Source of the DNA: JAOABP01 sp964590395
Lineage (GTDB): Bacteria > Hydrothermota > Tepidihabitantia > Tepidihabitantales > Tepidihabitantaceae
NCBI GenBank assembly: GCA_964590395.1
Contig: CAZPVT010000022.1
Span: forward strand, 1-64,000
DNA: 64,000 bases
Direction: 5' to 3'
Positions 1-9,367 of the stretch are shown here, one piece after another. The first letter of the stretch is position 1, and each line of letters opens with the position of its first letter. The notes beneath the pieces are model-generated. The model saw nothing but the letters and a program-made list of their open reading frames with translations, did not search any database and was not told the origin of the DNA. The translations under genes were made by a program, and so were the position numbers.

Positions 1-213
1 GCCCGGCTTATGGCAGATTATAAAGAAAAAGCCATACGCAAGCGGATAAAGGCGGGTGGAAAAATTGTCGATATGCAGGAAATACATGCCCGATTATCAA
101 TGCCCCTTATCAATGAAATTGACCGCTTGCTTGCACCGCACTACGACCTTAACGAAGAGGAACTTCAGTTTTTGACGACCTATGACCTTGAATTCCGTTC
201 TTCGGGCGATTAA
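1..213 (+). CDS. C-terminal end of a DNA methyltransferase / restriction enzyme (partial)
   Basis: The frame is open from base 1, so only the last 70 residues of a longer protein are visible. The ending INEIDRLLAPHYDLNEEEL followed by FLTTYDLEFR resembles the conserved tail of Eco57I/PglX-like N6-adenine methylases and fused type IIG enzymes, which typically end with an IDRVLAxHYGFTxEELDFIxxYD pattern. I infer that it belongs to a restriction or phage-defence gene lying mostly upstream of the window. No catalytic motif is in view, so methylase versus nuclease-methylase fusion cannot be decided. The next ORF overlaps its end. Confidence 0.6.
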   Translation, partial: ARLMADYKEKAIRKRIKAGGKIVDMQEIHARLSMPLINEIDRLLAPHYDLNEEELQFLTTYDLEFRSSGD

Positions 214-790
214 GGTGAAAGTGCGGTGCATAGTAAAGTTAAAGTATTTTTTAAGCAAATTATTAAGAAAAAGAAAAATAGCAATACAAAGGCAGATTCC
301 AACTCCGTTGCCCTCGTTTAGTGATTATGAAGCAAAAATTATTGAAATATATCAGAACGAGTGGCGCACAATTATCCAAACACAGATGCATTTTAATGAT
401 CTCTTAGTTAGACTCCGCACCGTTACAATCACCGCATTGGCGACACTGGTAGGTGCAGCCGTTGCTATTATCCAAATTGCCAAATTGCGTGATGGTGCGG
501 CAATTGTTGTGTTCTGGGCGCCATGGTTTATCTGGTTGATAGTCTTTGTTCTGGACTTCTTTTATTATCATAGATTACTAATCGGCTCGGTGAAAGCGGC
601 ATTGAAGTTTGATGACAATAAATTCTTCCAAAAGCAGGGTTTATTTGGTATGACTCAAGTAATTACTGATACGGTAACTCCTCCTACCTCTCGGTGGATG
701 ATAGGAATATATTACTTTGCTCCATTTATGGTTGCTATTATAGTATTTGTTTTATTATGGAGAACAAACATAATTAAAATTGCATTTTAA
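182..790 (+). CDS. Small membrane protein, function unknown (SLATT-like topology)
   Basis: About 200 residues. A basic N-terminal segment is followed by three hydrophobic stretches at roughly residues 81-101, 106-131 and 173-193. No family was recognised. The soluble segment leading into closely spaced helices resembles SLATT/DUF4231-type membrane effectors of bacterial conflict systems, and the gene overlaps the end of a restriction/methylase-like gene, so a defence role is possible but is inference. The ATG at 182 lies inside the previous gene; GTG codons at 215 or 221, just after that gene's stop, are equally plausible starts. Confidence 0.55.
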   Translation: MTLNSVLRAIKVKVRCIVKLKYFLSKLLRKRKIAIQRQIPTPLPSFSDYEAKIIEIYQNEWRTIIQTQMHFNDLLVRLRTVTITALATLVGAAVAIIQIAKLRDGAAIVVFWAPWFIWLIVFVLDFFYYHRLLIGSVKAALKFDDNKFFQKQGLFGMTQVITDTVTPPTSRWMIGIYYFAPFMVAIIVFVLLWRTNIIKIAF

Positions 791-1100
791 GTGGCACCAG
801 ATTTCTAAAATTGGCAAAATAGTAGAAATACCGTTAAGACCATAACCATCGGCGGATTAAGAGCCTCGGTTCGCCAATTCTTTTCTGCCGACCTCGCTGA
901 AATTGGCGAACCGGTAAAAAGTTACCTTGGTAGGTAAAATCTATAAGGTCAGAATTTGCCGCCGGAAAATATTATAGCAGGAGGAAGAATCCCGCGGATG
1001 TTTGAGTATGGAACTTTCCTATCAAACCATTCCCTGATCAATACATGAGCGCCTACCGGTTAAGGTGGGTACTGAGTTAATACAGAACCGCGCGTCTCCC
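791..1100. other. Intergenic region with a long inverted repeat
   Basis: No convincing gene. The clearest structure is a perfect 13-bp inverted repeat at 867-879 and 901-913 separated by 21 bases, inside a short reading frame with no start codon. There is no T-run after it, so it is not a standard terminator. The stretch may be debris of an older gene between the defence fragment and the secreted-protein cluster. Confidence 0.4.
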
Positions 1101-2207
1101 TTATCTTGTGATAACGACCCTGCGTAACACCGATTGCTTGCCAGTGTCTGCTGACCGCACAAAATAGACCCCGGGCGCAAGGCGCGAAACATCATTTGCA
1201 CCGGGTTGCAACTCCATCACCCTCCGACCGGAAATGTCAATCAACTCCGCCCTGTATGCTGAATGCGGTCTGCTGTCTACCTGCAGGTTGAGCACGCCGC
1301 GGATGACGGTCGGGACGGTGTTCAGCTTCGGGTGGCCCGCGCCCGGCGTCTCCGCGATTCCCAATGTCTGGTCATATTTGATGGTCACGCAGTCCCAGAA
1401 CCGACCAGGGTACTGTCCTGCTCCAACAACATAGACGTAACTCGTTCCTGACAGCGCGATTCCGCAGACGTCCGTCCCATCCTGTTCTGGTGTGTAGAGG
1501 GTGTGCCAGACCTCGCTGCCGTCCGGCGCATACTTGACCGTCAGAATGCTGTTACCATCCCGACTGCTTACACTGTGCGCACAGACATAACAGTTGCCCT
1601 GCTCATCAGTCACAATGCCATAGGGCCAGTCGTTACGGTAGTCGAGCGTGTCGCCGTATCTGACCACCCATTCCCGAGTTCCGTCAGCCAGATACTTAGC
1701 AACCACCATGTAGTTGTTGTTGCCTTCGTGATTGACCACTCCGGCGACGTACGAACTTCCGTTCGGACCGCTTGCAACCCGCAAACCCGCGTCGCTGTTC
1801 TGCCAGCCGCCATCAAAGACATCGGCCCAGAGCGAATCGCCATCCGGGCTGTACTTGATGACTGCGATGTCGATGTTGTAACTTGCGTCGTACCGGTATC
1901 CACACACCACCACGCCGGTCCGATCAAGCGCGAGACGATACGCATCGGCACCAATCCCAGCCCAGTAGTTCCTTCTCACCCAGGCGGTATCGCCGTTCGG
2001 ACGGTATTTGATACAGAGAAAATCCCAGCCGGTCCCCTGACCGATTCGGAACCCGGCCAGATAGACATTGCCGGCTTCGTCCACTTTCATATCATAGGGT
2101 CGGTCCTCGCCAAGGTGGTTGTAGGTTCGAACTCAGACGGTATCAACCGCCTGCACAAAAGAAACGCTGGTTCCGAACGCCAACAACACACACAGAAGAC
2201 GGTTCAT
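1101..2207 (-). pseudogene. SBBP-type beta-propeller secreted protein interrupted by an in-frame TGA
   Basis: Reading from ATG at 2207, preceded by AAGGAGG, gives a signal peptide (MNRLLCVLLAFGTSVSFVQA) and then VDTV, followed by TGA at 2135-2133. The same frame continues with VRTYNHLGEDRPYDMKVDEA and stays open to 1101. The stop falls exactly where the related protein at 2535 has Trp (QQWVARYDD), so TGG to TGA is the simplest explanation. The remainder has repeated D-x-x-GNxYxxG and IKYxPDGDxxW propeller repeats and ends in a Por/type-IX-like sorting domain (GVYFVRS, then RRVVITR). It is a recent pseudogene, a consensus error, or a readthrough gene. A strong promoter lies upstream at 2285-2257. 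The family is usually exported and structural; the substrate is unknown. Confidence 0.75.
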
Positions 2208-2256
2208 GGTTCCTCCTTATCTTGTTACCATAACCTTGCGGACACTGGTCGCCTTT

Positions 2257-2285
2257 ATTATCCAATTAATTATGATTTCTGTCAA
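2257..2285 (-). promoter_or_regulatory. Promoter of the interrupted beta-propeller gene
   Basis: TTGACA at 2285-2280, 17-base spacer, GATAAT at 2262-2257, oriented toward the ATG at 2207. The leader also spells ATSVRKVMVTR and a stop, like the tail of a sorting domain (see findings). Confidence 0.7.
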
Positions 2286-2389
2286 GTAAAAACAACCACC
2301 CCTTTGTCAAAACAAACCGAATAATGTCAGCAGGTATCGGGCTCGTTGGGTTTAAAGTTGGGAGATCTCATCTATTTATTTAATTTATC

Positions 2390-2417
2390 TTGACAGATTA
2401 TTATAACTTGTTATAAT
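2390..2417 (+). promoter_or_regulatory. Consensus sigma70-type promoter for the intact beta-propeller gene
   Basis: TTGACA at 2390-2395, 16-base spacer, TATAAT at 2412-2417. The leader runs to the GTG at 2535 and includes a run of nine or more G at about 2472-2480 and a CCCGC/GCGGG hairpin at about 2506-2519 just before the ribosome binding site. Confidence 0.75.
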
Positions 2418-2534
2418 TTAGTAAGATTAATACGATTTTTAATTCCCAAAATTATCATCCCCATAGTCGGAGGGGGGGGGATTAAAATATTGATCGCTAA
2501 ACATACCCGCCATCGCGGGCAAAAAGGAGGTAAA

Positions 2535-4172
2535 GTGCAGAGGATTGTTGGAAAATGGCTGATAACATTTATCGCTATCCTCGCGATAAAGACACAGGCT
2601 CAACAATGGGTTGCAAGATATGACGACTTTCAGGGTGATGATTATGCCCAGGCAATCGCGGTAGACAGGTCGGGTAATGTTTATGTCACGGGCAGTGTCC
2701 GGGATTCAAGCCGAGGTGAGGACTACTTTACAATCAAGTATAATTCTTCCGGTAACGCAGTTTGGGTAGCGAGATATGAAAACGACAGTTTAGATCCCCA
2801 AAATAGAGACAAGGCGTTTGCACTTGCTCTCGACGGTTCTGGAAATGTCTATGTTACCGGAACCAGTCGTATGACCGGTCAGGCTGAAGACTGTGTTACC
2901 ATCAAGTACAACTCCAATGGTGAGCAGGTTTGGGTTGCAAGACACGATGGCTCAGTCCATAACTCTGATGAGGCATTTGCCATCGCGGTAGATGACCAGG
3001 GAAATGTCTATATCACCGGTTGGAGTTCTGACCCCACCTTTCTTTCCTGTCTTACGGTCAAGTATAACTCCTCTGGGGTAGAACAATGGCATGCAATATT
3101 TGATGATGACCCTAACTGGGAGGATAGGCCGTTTGCCATTACGGTAGACGAAGCGGGCAATGTCTATGTTGCCGGGTACAGCAGAAATATCTATGGTCCC
3201 AATTTTTTAACGATAAAGTATGACCCGCATGGCACAGCGTTGTGGGTTAGAATATATAATGGTCCGGCTGAGGACGATGATGTGGCGAGAGCAATTGTGC
3301 TAGATCAAGAAGGCAATGTCTATGTTACCGGGTACAGTTATTACTCATCTCAACCTAACTATTCCTCTTATACAACGATCAAATACAGTCCGATAGGCGA
3401 ACAACTCTGGCTGAGAAGATATGATGGTCCGGTTAGTGCTCTGAATGAAGCGTACGCAATGGCGCTGGATGGTGAGGGTAATGTTTATGTTACCGGGAGA
3501 ACCATGGGCTCGGGTAATTCCAGTTGGGACTATACAACGCTAAAATATAACTCTGCTGGTGATTTGATTTGGGAGGCAAGATATGATAATGGGGATGAGG
3601 ATATCGCAACGTCAATCGCAGTTGATAGTGCTGGCAATGTTTATGTTACCGGGGGAAGCGAGGGAATCTCTAATTATGATTATGCGACCGTGAAGTATAA
3701 TCCTGCCGGTGGGCAAGAATGGGTAATAAGATACAACAACAACCCTGGCTATGGCGATGATTGGGCATCGGCAATTGCGGTCGATAACTTCGGCAATGCC
3801 TATGTCACAGGATGGAGCACCGGGTATGGCACTTTTCGTGACTATGCGACTATGAAGTGTTCGGATGTGGGAGTAGCCGAAAAACCAGAAATCAAAAACC
3901 GATATGTCGGATTAGAAGTAGAACCCAATCTCCTTGTCAAGTCTGCAACGATCCGATATTACCTGCCTACCAAAGCAAACATCTCGTTGGGTGTTTATGA
4001 TATAGCAGGCAAATTGGTCAAAAGTATTAGATCCGGGGTTGAAGAGCCGGGTTATCACCAGGTCGAACTGAACAATACCCATCTCGGTTCACCTCTTCAG
4101 ACGGGCATTTACTTCGTAAAACTTGAGACATCAGCATCTAAACTTGTTAGAAAGATATTAGTACCCCGCTGA
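2535..4172 (+). CDS. Secreted SBBP beta-propeller protein with C-terminal sorting domain
   Basis: About 545 residues. I chose GTG 2535 because AAGGAGG ends four bases upstream and translation from it gives a clean signal peptide ending near KTQAQQ. The mature part is about eight repeats of roughly 50 residues of the form VARYD...A.AIAVD..GNVYVTG...TIKYNSSG, the SBBP/beta-propeller pattern. The last ~85 residues are a Por/type-IX-like sorting domain (ISLGVYDIAGKLVKSI, then TGIYFVKLE and VRKILVPR). Repeat proteins of this type are cell-surface or secreted; no catalytic residues are apparent. It is a divergently oriented paralogue of the interrupted gene at 1101-2207. Confidence 0.85.
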   Translation: MQRIVGKWLITFIAILAIKTQAQQWVARYDDFQGDDYAQAIAVDRSGNVYVTGSVRDSSRGEDYFTIKYNSSGNAVWVARYENDSLDPQNRDKAFALALDGSGNVYVTGTSRMTGQAEDCVTIKYNSNGEQVWVARHDGSVHNSDEAFAIAVDDQGNVYITGWSSDPTFLSCLTVKYNSSGVEQWHAIFDDDPNWEDRPFAITVDEAGNVYVAGYSRNIYGPNFLTIKYDPHGTALWVRIYNGPAEDDDVARAIVLDQEGNVYVTGYSYYSSQPNYSSYTTIKYSPIGEQLWLRRYDGPVSALNEAYAMALDGEGNVYVTGRTMGSGNSSWDYTTLKYNSAGDLIWEARYDNGDEDIATSIAVDSAGNVYVTGGSEGISNYDYATVKYNPAGGQEWVIRYNNNPGYGDDWASAIAVDNFGNAYVTGWSTGYGTFRDYATMKCSDVGVAEKPEIKNRYVGLEVEPNLLVKSATIRYYLPTKANISLGVYDIAGKLVKSIRSGVEEPGYHQVELNNTHLGSPLQTGIYFVKLETSASKLVRKILVPR

Positions 4173-4721
4173 GTTATAGAAGGTTACTGGACTACTTTTA
4201 AGGAACCGCAATACTAAAAATAACGGCGCCCGATTTTTCTCGGACGCCATTAGGAGGTACGATGGTTTCTTTTTCTCTCGACTGCTGAATTTTAATCTGC
4301 ACACCCCTACAGCCTGTTAATGCCGGCACAATAAATGGTATTGGTATAAAAGACCGCTGTCAAGCAAATTTTTTTAATTAGTTAAAACATTGAAAAATAA
4401 ATACTTATCATACCAACACCCGAAAAACGGAGATGCCCAAAAAATCCCTGTTTTTTAGGTTCTTGATTTATGGTGTGTTAGCGAATTATACCCCCTAAAA
4501 ACGAAAACCACCGGAAATTAAAACCATCTACGAACCAAAAAGACTAAACTTTACGAGTTCCTGATGTTTAAGATATTGATATTAAGTTAGTTGGTAAAAA
4601 TCTACCTTTTTCTTGCCCGAATGAAAAACCTTCTGCCCAAATTGGATTTGGCTTAACAACTCCTAGTTGACAGGAGGTAGTCGGTAAGTATAATTTGACA
4701 GTAAGTAAGGAAAGGAGTTTT
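4173..4721. other. AT-rich intergenic region with hairpin and promoter
   Basis: No gene seen. An imperfect hairpin at 4225-4248 (GGCG-C-CCGA, six-base loop, TCGG-A-CGCC) is followed not by a T-run but by AGGAGG and an ATG opening an eight-codon frame at about 4261, perhaps a gene remnant or leader peptide. The rest is AT-rich without recognisable coding. The downstream promoter is listed separately. Confidence 0.4.
4667..4694 (+). promoter_or_regulatory. Consensus promoter for the beta-helix / sialidase-fold pair
   Basis: TTGACA at 4667-4672, exactly 16 bases, TATAAT at 4689-4694. The ribosome binding site AAAGGAG and the ATG at 4722 follow. Confidence 0.75.
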
Positions 4722-6131
4722 ATGAAAAGACTTTTTAGCCTTATTACTATCTCTTTTATTTTTTTTGCCCTCTGTCACAAACCACCCTCAACCGTTTATG
4801 ACTACCTGTTGAGCGACTATAATGACTGTATATCTCCCCCTTCTGGCGAGGAGAATAACTGGATAACAATTATCGGCGGTAACCACACCGGACAATTTTA
4901 TGTCTCGCCCAATGGCAATGACCAGAACCCGGGCAGTTTTGAGAAACCATTTAGAACTATCGCCAATGCGGTTACCCGTCTATCACCAGGAGATACATTG
5001 GTTGTCCTTGCCCGGGACCCTAACCAGAGACCGGTTATTGCCGGTGAGAAAAACCTGCTTTCCGCTTTTGACATCTCTAACTGTCGTTATCTAAGAATTG
5101 AAAACCTGGAGATTACGAGTGCGAATAAGGCGCATTTCCGTGAGGCAATTTCTGGTACCGGTGGACCGGTTGAGTATGTGATACTAAAAGACCTAAACAT
5201 CCATCATCTTGATGAGTTTGGGATTGATATCGGTGATGCCAACCACCTCCAGATTGTCAACTGCCAGATAACCTATTGTGGATTCGGCGCGATCGGCGGT
5301 CCTGCCGGTGAGCAGGGTGGCTGGCGTAACATCCTGATTGATAACTGTAATCTCTCCTACAGTGGCCATTATTATCAGGGTGGTGATGGCTCGAATCGGC
5401 CCTATGACCGGCCAGATGGATTTGGCATTGAGACCTCAGCCGGCCCGATCGAGATTCGCAACACCACCGCCACTCATAATTATGGTGATGGACTTGATTC
5501 TAAGGCACAGCGCACCTATATCCATGAGTGCTTAATAGCCAATAACTCCTGCGATGGGGTAAAACTCTGGGGCGACTCATCGCGAGTGGAGAATACCTTA
5601 ATCTACGGCCGCGGTGATGGTAATGCCACTACCACGCCGTGGTCACCGCTGGTCATCAGTACCGAGAACCCCAATGCCCATTTTGAACTTATCAACTGCA
5701 CGGTTGACGATTCGGTCGGCGAAAATTACCTGATGCATGTCCAGTATGACAGCCCGACAATCCCGGTTAACCTGAAGATAGTCAACACCATCTTTTCCAG
5801 CCGGGGAAATAACGCACCGGTAATCTGGCTTGCTGAGGCGGTCAGTTACGAAATCACCCATAACCTTTTCTATGCCCCAAAGGATAACCGGCTTTTGATT
5901 CAGGGTAACACCACCTATACCGCAGGGGAAGTTGAGCAGATCGGCACCGGCAATATCTACGGTAACCCGCAATTTATTGCGGTTGGCTGGGGCAATGAAG
6001 GCAACTATCATCTGAATCCTGCCAGCCCGGCGATCGATGCCGGCGATGCCCGCGCCGCGCCCGGTATTGACCTTGACAAAGTGTCAAGACCACGGGGTAA
6101 CGGCGTCGATATCGGCTGTTACGAGCAGTAG
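4722..6131 (+). CDS. Secreted right-handed beta-helix protein (DUF1565-like)
   Basis: About 469 residues. ATG 4722 follows AAAGGAG and gives a signal peptide (MKRLFSLITISFIFFALC); the Cys could mark a lipoprotein but the box is poor. FYVSPNGNDQNPGSFEKPF and TIANAVTRLSPGDTLVV are the classic opening of DUF1565/pectate-lyase-like beta-helices. A run of short beta-helix rungs rich in N, D and I follows, ending with NPASPAIDAGD and RGNGVDIGCYEQ, a choice-of-anchor type ending. These folds bind or cleave polysaccharides, but no lyase catalytic set was identified. Unlike its neighbours it lacks a type-IX-like tail. Probably cotranscribed with the gene at 6176. Confidence 0.8.
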   Translation: MKRLFSLITISFIFFALCHKPPSTVYDYLLSDYNDCISPPSGEENNWITIIGGNHTGQFYVSPNGNDQNPGSFEKPFRTIANAVTRLSPGDTLVVLARDPNQRPVIAGEKNLLSAFDISNCRYLRIENLEITSANKAHFREAISGTGGPVEYVILKDLNIHHLDEFGIDIGDANHLQIVNCQITYCGFGAIGGPAGEQGGWRNILIDNCNLSYSGHYYQGGDGSNRPYDRPDGFGIETSAGPIEIRNTTATHNYGDGLDSKAQRTYIHECLIANNSCDGVKLWGDSSRVENTLIYGRGDGNATTTPWSPLVISTENPNAHFELINCTVDDSVGENYLMHVQYDSPTIPVNLKIVNTIFSSRGNNAPVIWLAEAVSYEITHNLFYAPKDNRLLIQGNTTYTAGEVEQIGTGNIYGNPQFIAVGWGNEGNYHLNPASPAIDAGDARAAPGIDLDKVSRPRGNGVDIGCYEQ

Positions 6132-6175
6132 CACCAAGAAAGGACGGACACTGTTAAAGCAGAAAGGAGGTAACC

Positions 6176-7663
6176 TTGAAAAGGCCGTTTTTGGCCCTGT
6201 GCCTGTCCTTAGTGATACTGGGTTGGTTAAAACCGCTTGATAGCGGTCAGACGCCCAATTCTTCCCAGAAACTGTGGGAAAATGATGTCCGCATCGGCGA
6301 GGATATCGACTCCATCTATGCCATATCTTTTGATGTCTGCCGTCAGAATGGCAACCTCTTTCTTGCCCTGTTGTTTCAAGATGGAGATGCCACTCGTCTG
6401 AAATCGGCTTTCTCCTCTGACGGCGGTGAAAACTGGTGGATCGATCGTTCCCTTCTTAAATCTGGTGTGTACAAGATGAATGCGGTCAGCGGCACCGTCC
6501 TGGGAAATTACTTTTTTTTCGCCCATACCTACGGTGCAGCCAATACCGGCATTGATATTTACCGGGCGCGAATTTCTGACGGCAGGCGCGTGAGGTTTCC
6601 TAACGACTCCGAGTTTGTCCGACTTACACCCCAGGCGGTCGGTGATTCAATCAAAGAAATCGTGTTAGTAAGTGACCAGGATTTTCTTGGCAGATATCTC
6701 AACCTGTTTTTTATCACCAGCTCCTGCACACTTAAATACTTTTACAGCGATACCGCCGGTTATCGCTGGTTTCAGATACCAACCGGGGTAACAGATGCCA
6801 AGCGCGGGCTTGATGCCTGCACCAATGAGGGCTATGATACTAATTACGCCTTTGTCTCCTATATCACCACAACTGACAGTCTTGAGGTGGACGGGTTTAC
6901 CTATAACGGCGCCCGAGACCGGCTTATCCGCAGCTGGGTTGGACCGCTTGCCCGGTTTACCTCGGTTGGCGCCTATCACGATACGGTAATAGCCGTTTAC
7001 GAACGAAGCGGTTATAACGCACCCTATTATTGCCTTTCCCAGACCTCATTTAACGGCGGACGCAGCTGGTATCTGGGAATCCCTGGCGGCGAAGATACCA
7101 CCTATACCATCTGCGCCCCTGATGTTGCCTGTCGAGCCCGTGGTGGTCAGGGTGTGGTCTATTTCTATGGAACCGGTGGCGGTCGGCGTCCCCGTTATAC
7201 CTGGCGCAACTATCGTGGTCCCTGGTCAACGCCGGTGGAATTTGGCGATTACCAGCCCAGAAATGATGCTCGACCGGCAATTGAGTATTTAGGTGATAAT
7301 GTTTATGGCTGTGTCTACCTTTCCGCCAACCCGGTTTATGGCGCCGCCTATTTTGACCGCACCGTTTGGACCGGGGTTGAAGAGAGTGAATTAACCCGTT
7401 CTTACCCGATTCCACTCACAATTACCCCCAACCCGGGCAGAACCAAAATCAAACTCAACTACTCCTGCAGTCGAGCGGGCAAAGTGCGCATCGCCATCTA
7501 TGACCCGTCGGGTAGACTGGTTCTCACACCCGTTGTTGGAATACAGCCTGCCGGTGACCACGCCCTGAATCTTGACACGCACTCCCTAACCGCGGGTGTT
7601 TATTTGGTCAGGATTGCAACCCCGGACGGCTTGACAACCGCACCATTAACCATCAGCCGGTAA
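6176..7663 (+). CDS. Secreted sialidase-fold (BNR-like) beta-propeller protein
   Basis: 495 residues from a TTG start preceded by AAAGGAGG. The N-terminus is a signal peptide (LALCLSLVILGWL). Asp-box-like stretches such as SSDGGENWW and SFNGGRSWY mark a sialidase/BNR propeller, here probably a binding or scaffold propeller, since the Arg triad of true sialidases is not evident. The last ~85 residues form a type-IX-like sorting domain (VRIAIYDPSGRLVL, then GVYLVRIATPDG). It lies 44 bp after the beta-helix gene. Confidence 0.75.
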   Translation: MKRPFLALCLSLVILGWLKPLDSGQTPNSSQKLWENDVRIGEDIDSIYAISFDVCRQNGNLFLALLFQDGDATRLKSAFSSDGGENWWIDRSLLKSGVYKMNAVSGTVLGNYFFFAHTYGAANTGIDIYRARISDGRRVRFPNDSEFVRLTPQAVGDSIKEIVLVSDQDFLGRYLNLFFITSSCTLKYFYSDTAGYRWFQIPTGVTDAKRGLDACTNEGYDTNYAFVSYITTTDSLEVDGFTYNGARDRLIRSWVGPLARFTSVGAYHDTVIAVYERSGYNAPYYCLSQTSFNGGRSWYLGIPGGEDTTYTICAPDVACRARGGQGVVYFYGTGGGRRPRYTWRNYRGPWSTPVEFGDYQPRNDARPAIEYLGDNVYGCVYLSANPVYGAAYFDRTVWTGVEESELTRSYPIPLTITPNPGRTKIKLNYSCSRAGKVRIAIYDPSGRLVLTPVVGIQPAGDHALNLDTHSLTAGVYLVRIATPDGLTTAPLTISR

Positions 7664-7744
7664 GGGTTTGAAACTCTTTTTCAGGCTTCCGGAAACTTGA
7701 CATCACCACAACTATTGCTAATCTGTTAAATAAAAGGAGCAAAG

Positions 7745-9334
7745 GTGAAAAAGATGAGGTTTGGACTGTTTTTGCTTTTATTCTCCGCCCTCTCCATTAA
7801 GGCAGATGACCTGCTGGTTAAAGTTAAACTGTCAAGTGATGATGTTAGGCACCATATCGACCGGAAAAGTTTTCAGGTGGTTGCTGAACTGGAGGAGTTC
7901 TATCTGATTCGGGCTGATAGCGCGGATTTTGCCCGGCTAAACCGGCTTGGAGTCTCTTTACAGGTGCTTGAAATCCCGGAAGGCAAAATGCTTTTTTATG
8001 TCTATTTTCCCCATGGTTTTGACAGCCGACCTTTACACCGTTTTGGCACCGTGCTATCAGAAGATAAAAACGGGGTCCTTTTGGCAACCGATGGGTCCAG
8101 CCTGCTGGAACTTAACCGGTTGCCGGTGGAACTGGTGCATATCTCCCTGACACCTCGGCAGATTTATCCTGAACTCTCTCCACCACCCGCACCCGCGGTC
8201 TCAGAAAGTCTGGTTATCGAACTGGTTAGCCGGGTTAATGCGGACTCGGTCCTTGCCCATATCCGGCGCCTGCAGGATTTCTATACCCGTTTTTCAACTA
8301 CTGAGTCCTGCCGTGCCGCGGTGGAATGGATGCGGGATAAACTGCTTTCTTACGGCTGTGACTCGATCGTGCTGGAGGATTACCTTCCCGGCTATGTACC
8401 CAATCTCATCGGAGTAAAAGGGGGGAGGGTCAACCCGAACCTGATCTATGTCATCTGTGGCCATATTGACAACACCTCAGACTTCGCGCCGGACCGCTGT
8501 CCCGGCTCGGATGACAATGCGAGTGGCACCGCCGCGGTGATTGAGGCGGCGCGGGCGTTTCAGGAGATTGATTTTGACTATTCAGTATACTTTATCGGCT
8601 TTACCGGTGAGGAGCAGGGATTGTGGGGTTCAGACAGCTTTGCGAACCGGGCACGGCGCCGTGGTGACTCCATTATCGCGGTGTTAAACTTTGATATGAT
8701 CTCCTATGGCCGGCAGAACCGGGATACGTTGAATGTCATCGGCAGAAACAGTAGCCCCAACTGTGCCTGGCTGGTGGACTCATTTATTGCCAATGCCCGA
8801 GCCTATACCGGATTGAAGACCCGGCGCCGGCTGGTAAATCCGGGTCAGGCAGGGTACTCAGACCATGCCTCATTCTGGAAATATGGTTATGTTGCCTTAT
8901 GCGGAATTGAGAATGACTTTACCCCTGAGTATCACACCATCGGTGATACCATTGGTCCGCTCTATTATGTCAACTGCGGCACGAACAACTGGCTGATGGC
9001 AACCGAAGCGATAAAAGCCGCGGTAGCAACAATTGCCAAACTTGCCGGTGCCGGAATCAGAACCGGAGTTGCGCAAGAGGAACCTAAACATATTGGGCCG
9101 GCCGTTCGAACCGTGGGCAAACCACCATTTAGACTGCCATTTAATCAAATCGGCGCCAGTGACATTTTTACCATCTACGACGCCCAGGGAAGAAAGGTGC
9201 GCTCGTTAAGCGGCAACATCTGGAATGGTAAAGACACTAAAGGAAGAGGCGCACGACCCGGGATTTATCTTGTCATTCCGAACAAAGGAACACCAACTTA
9301 CCGGACGGCTGTCAAACTGGTTGTCACCTATTGA
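7745..9334 (+). CDS. Secreted M28-family metallopeptidase
   Basis: 529 residues, GTG start after AAAGGAGC, with a signal peptide ending near SIKA. Residues ~25-150 are a propeptide-like region. The M28 aminopeptidase core follows with di-zinc ligands readable in order: His in CGHIDN (~240), Asp in SDDNASG (~256), the Glu pair in TGEEQG (~289), Asp in NFDMIS (~317) and His in EYHTIGD (~397). The C-terminus (FTIYDAQGRKVRSL, then GIYLVIP) is a short sorting-type domain. It likely degrades peptides outside the cell. It follows the sialidase-fold gene by 81 bp and may be in the same transcript. Confidence 0.9.
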   Translation: MKKMRFGLFLLLFSALSIKADDLLVKVKLSSDDVRHHIDRKSFQVVAELEEFYLIRADSADFARLNRLGVSLQVLEIPEGKMLFYVYFPHGFDSRPLHRFGTVLSEDKNGVLLATDGSSLLELNRLPVELVHISLTPRQIYPELSPPPAPAVSESLVIELVSRVNADSVLAHIRRLQDFYTRFSTTESCRAAVEWMRDKLLSYGCDSIVLEDYLPGYVPNLIGVKGGRVNPNLIYVICGHIDNTSDFAPDRCPGSDDNASGTAAVIEAARAFQEIDFDYSVYFIGFTGEEQGLWGSDSFANRARRRGDSIIAVLNFDMISYGRQNRDTLNVIGRNSSPNCAWLVDSFIANARAYTGLKTRRRLVNPGQAGYSDHASFWKYGYVALCGIENDFTPEYHTIGDTIGPLYYVNCGTNNWLMATEAIKAAVATIAKLAGAGIRTGVAQEEPKHIGPAVRTVGKPPFRLPFNQIGASDIFTIYDAQGRKVRSLSGNIWNGKDTKGRGARPGIYLVIPNKGTPTYRTAVKLVVTY

Positions 9335-9367
9335 CAAAACATAAAACTTATGGAAAATTAAATTGCA

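Noticed and set aside
1503..2324. 273-residue plus-strand frame
   Set aside because: It is antisense to the propeller pseudogene, whose signal peptide, repeats and sorting domain are recognisable; the plus frame has no recognisable family and no ribosome binding site.
4225..4248. Hairpin after the propeller gene as a rho-independent terminator
   Set aside because: No T-run follows; instead there is AGGAGG and an ATG.
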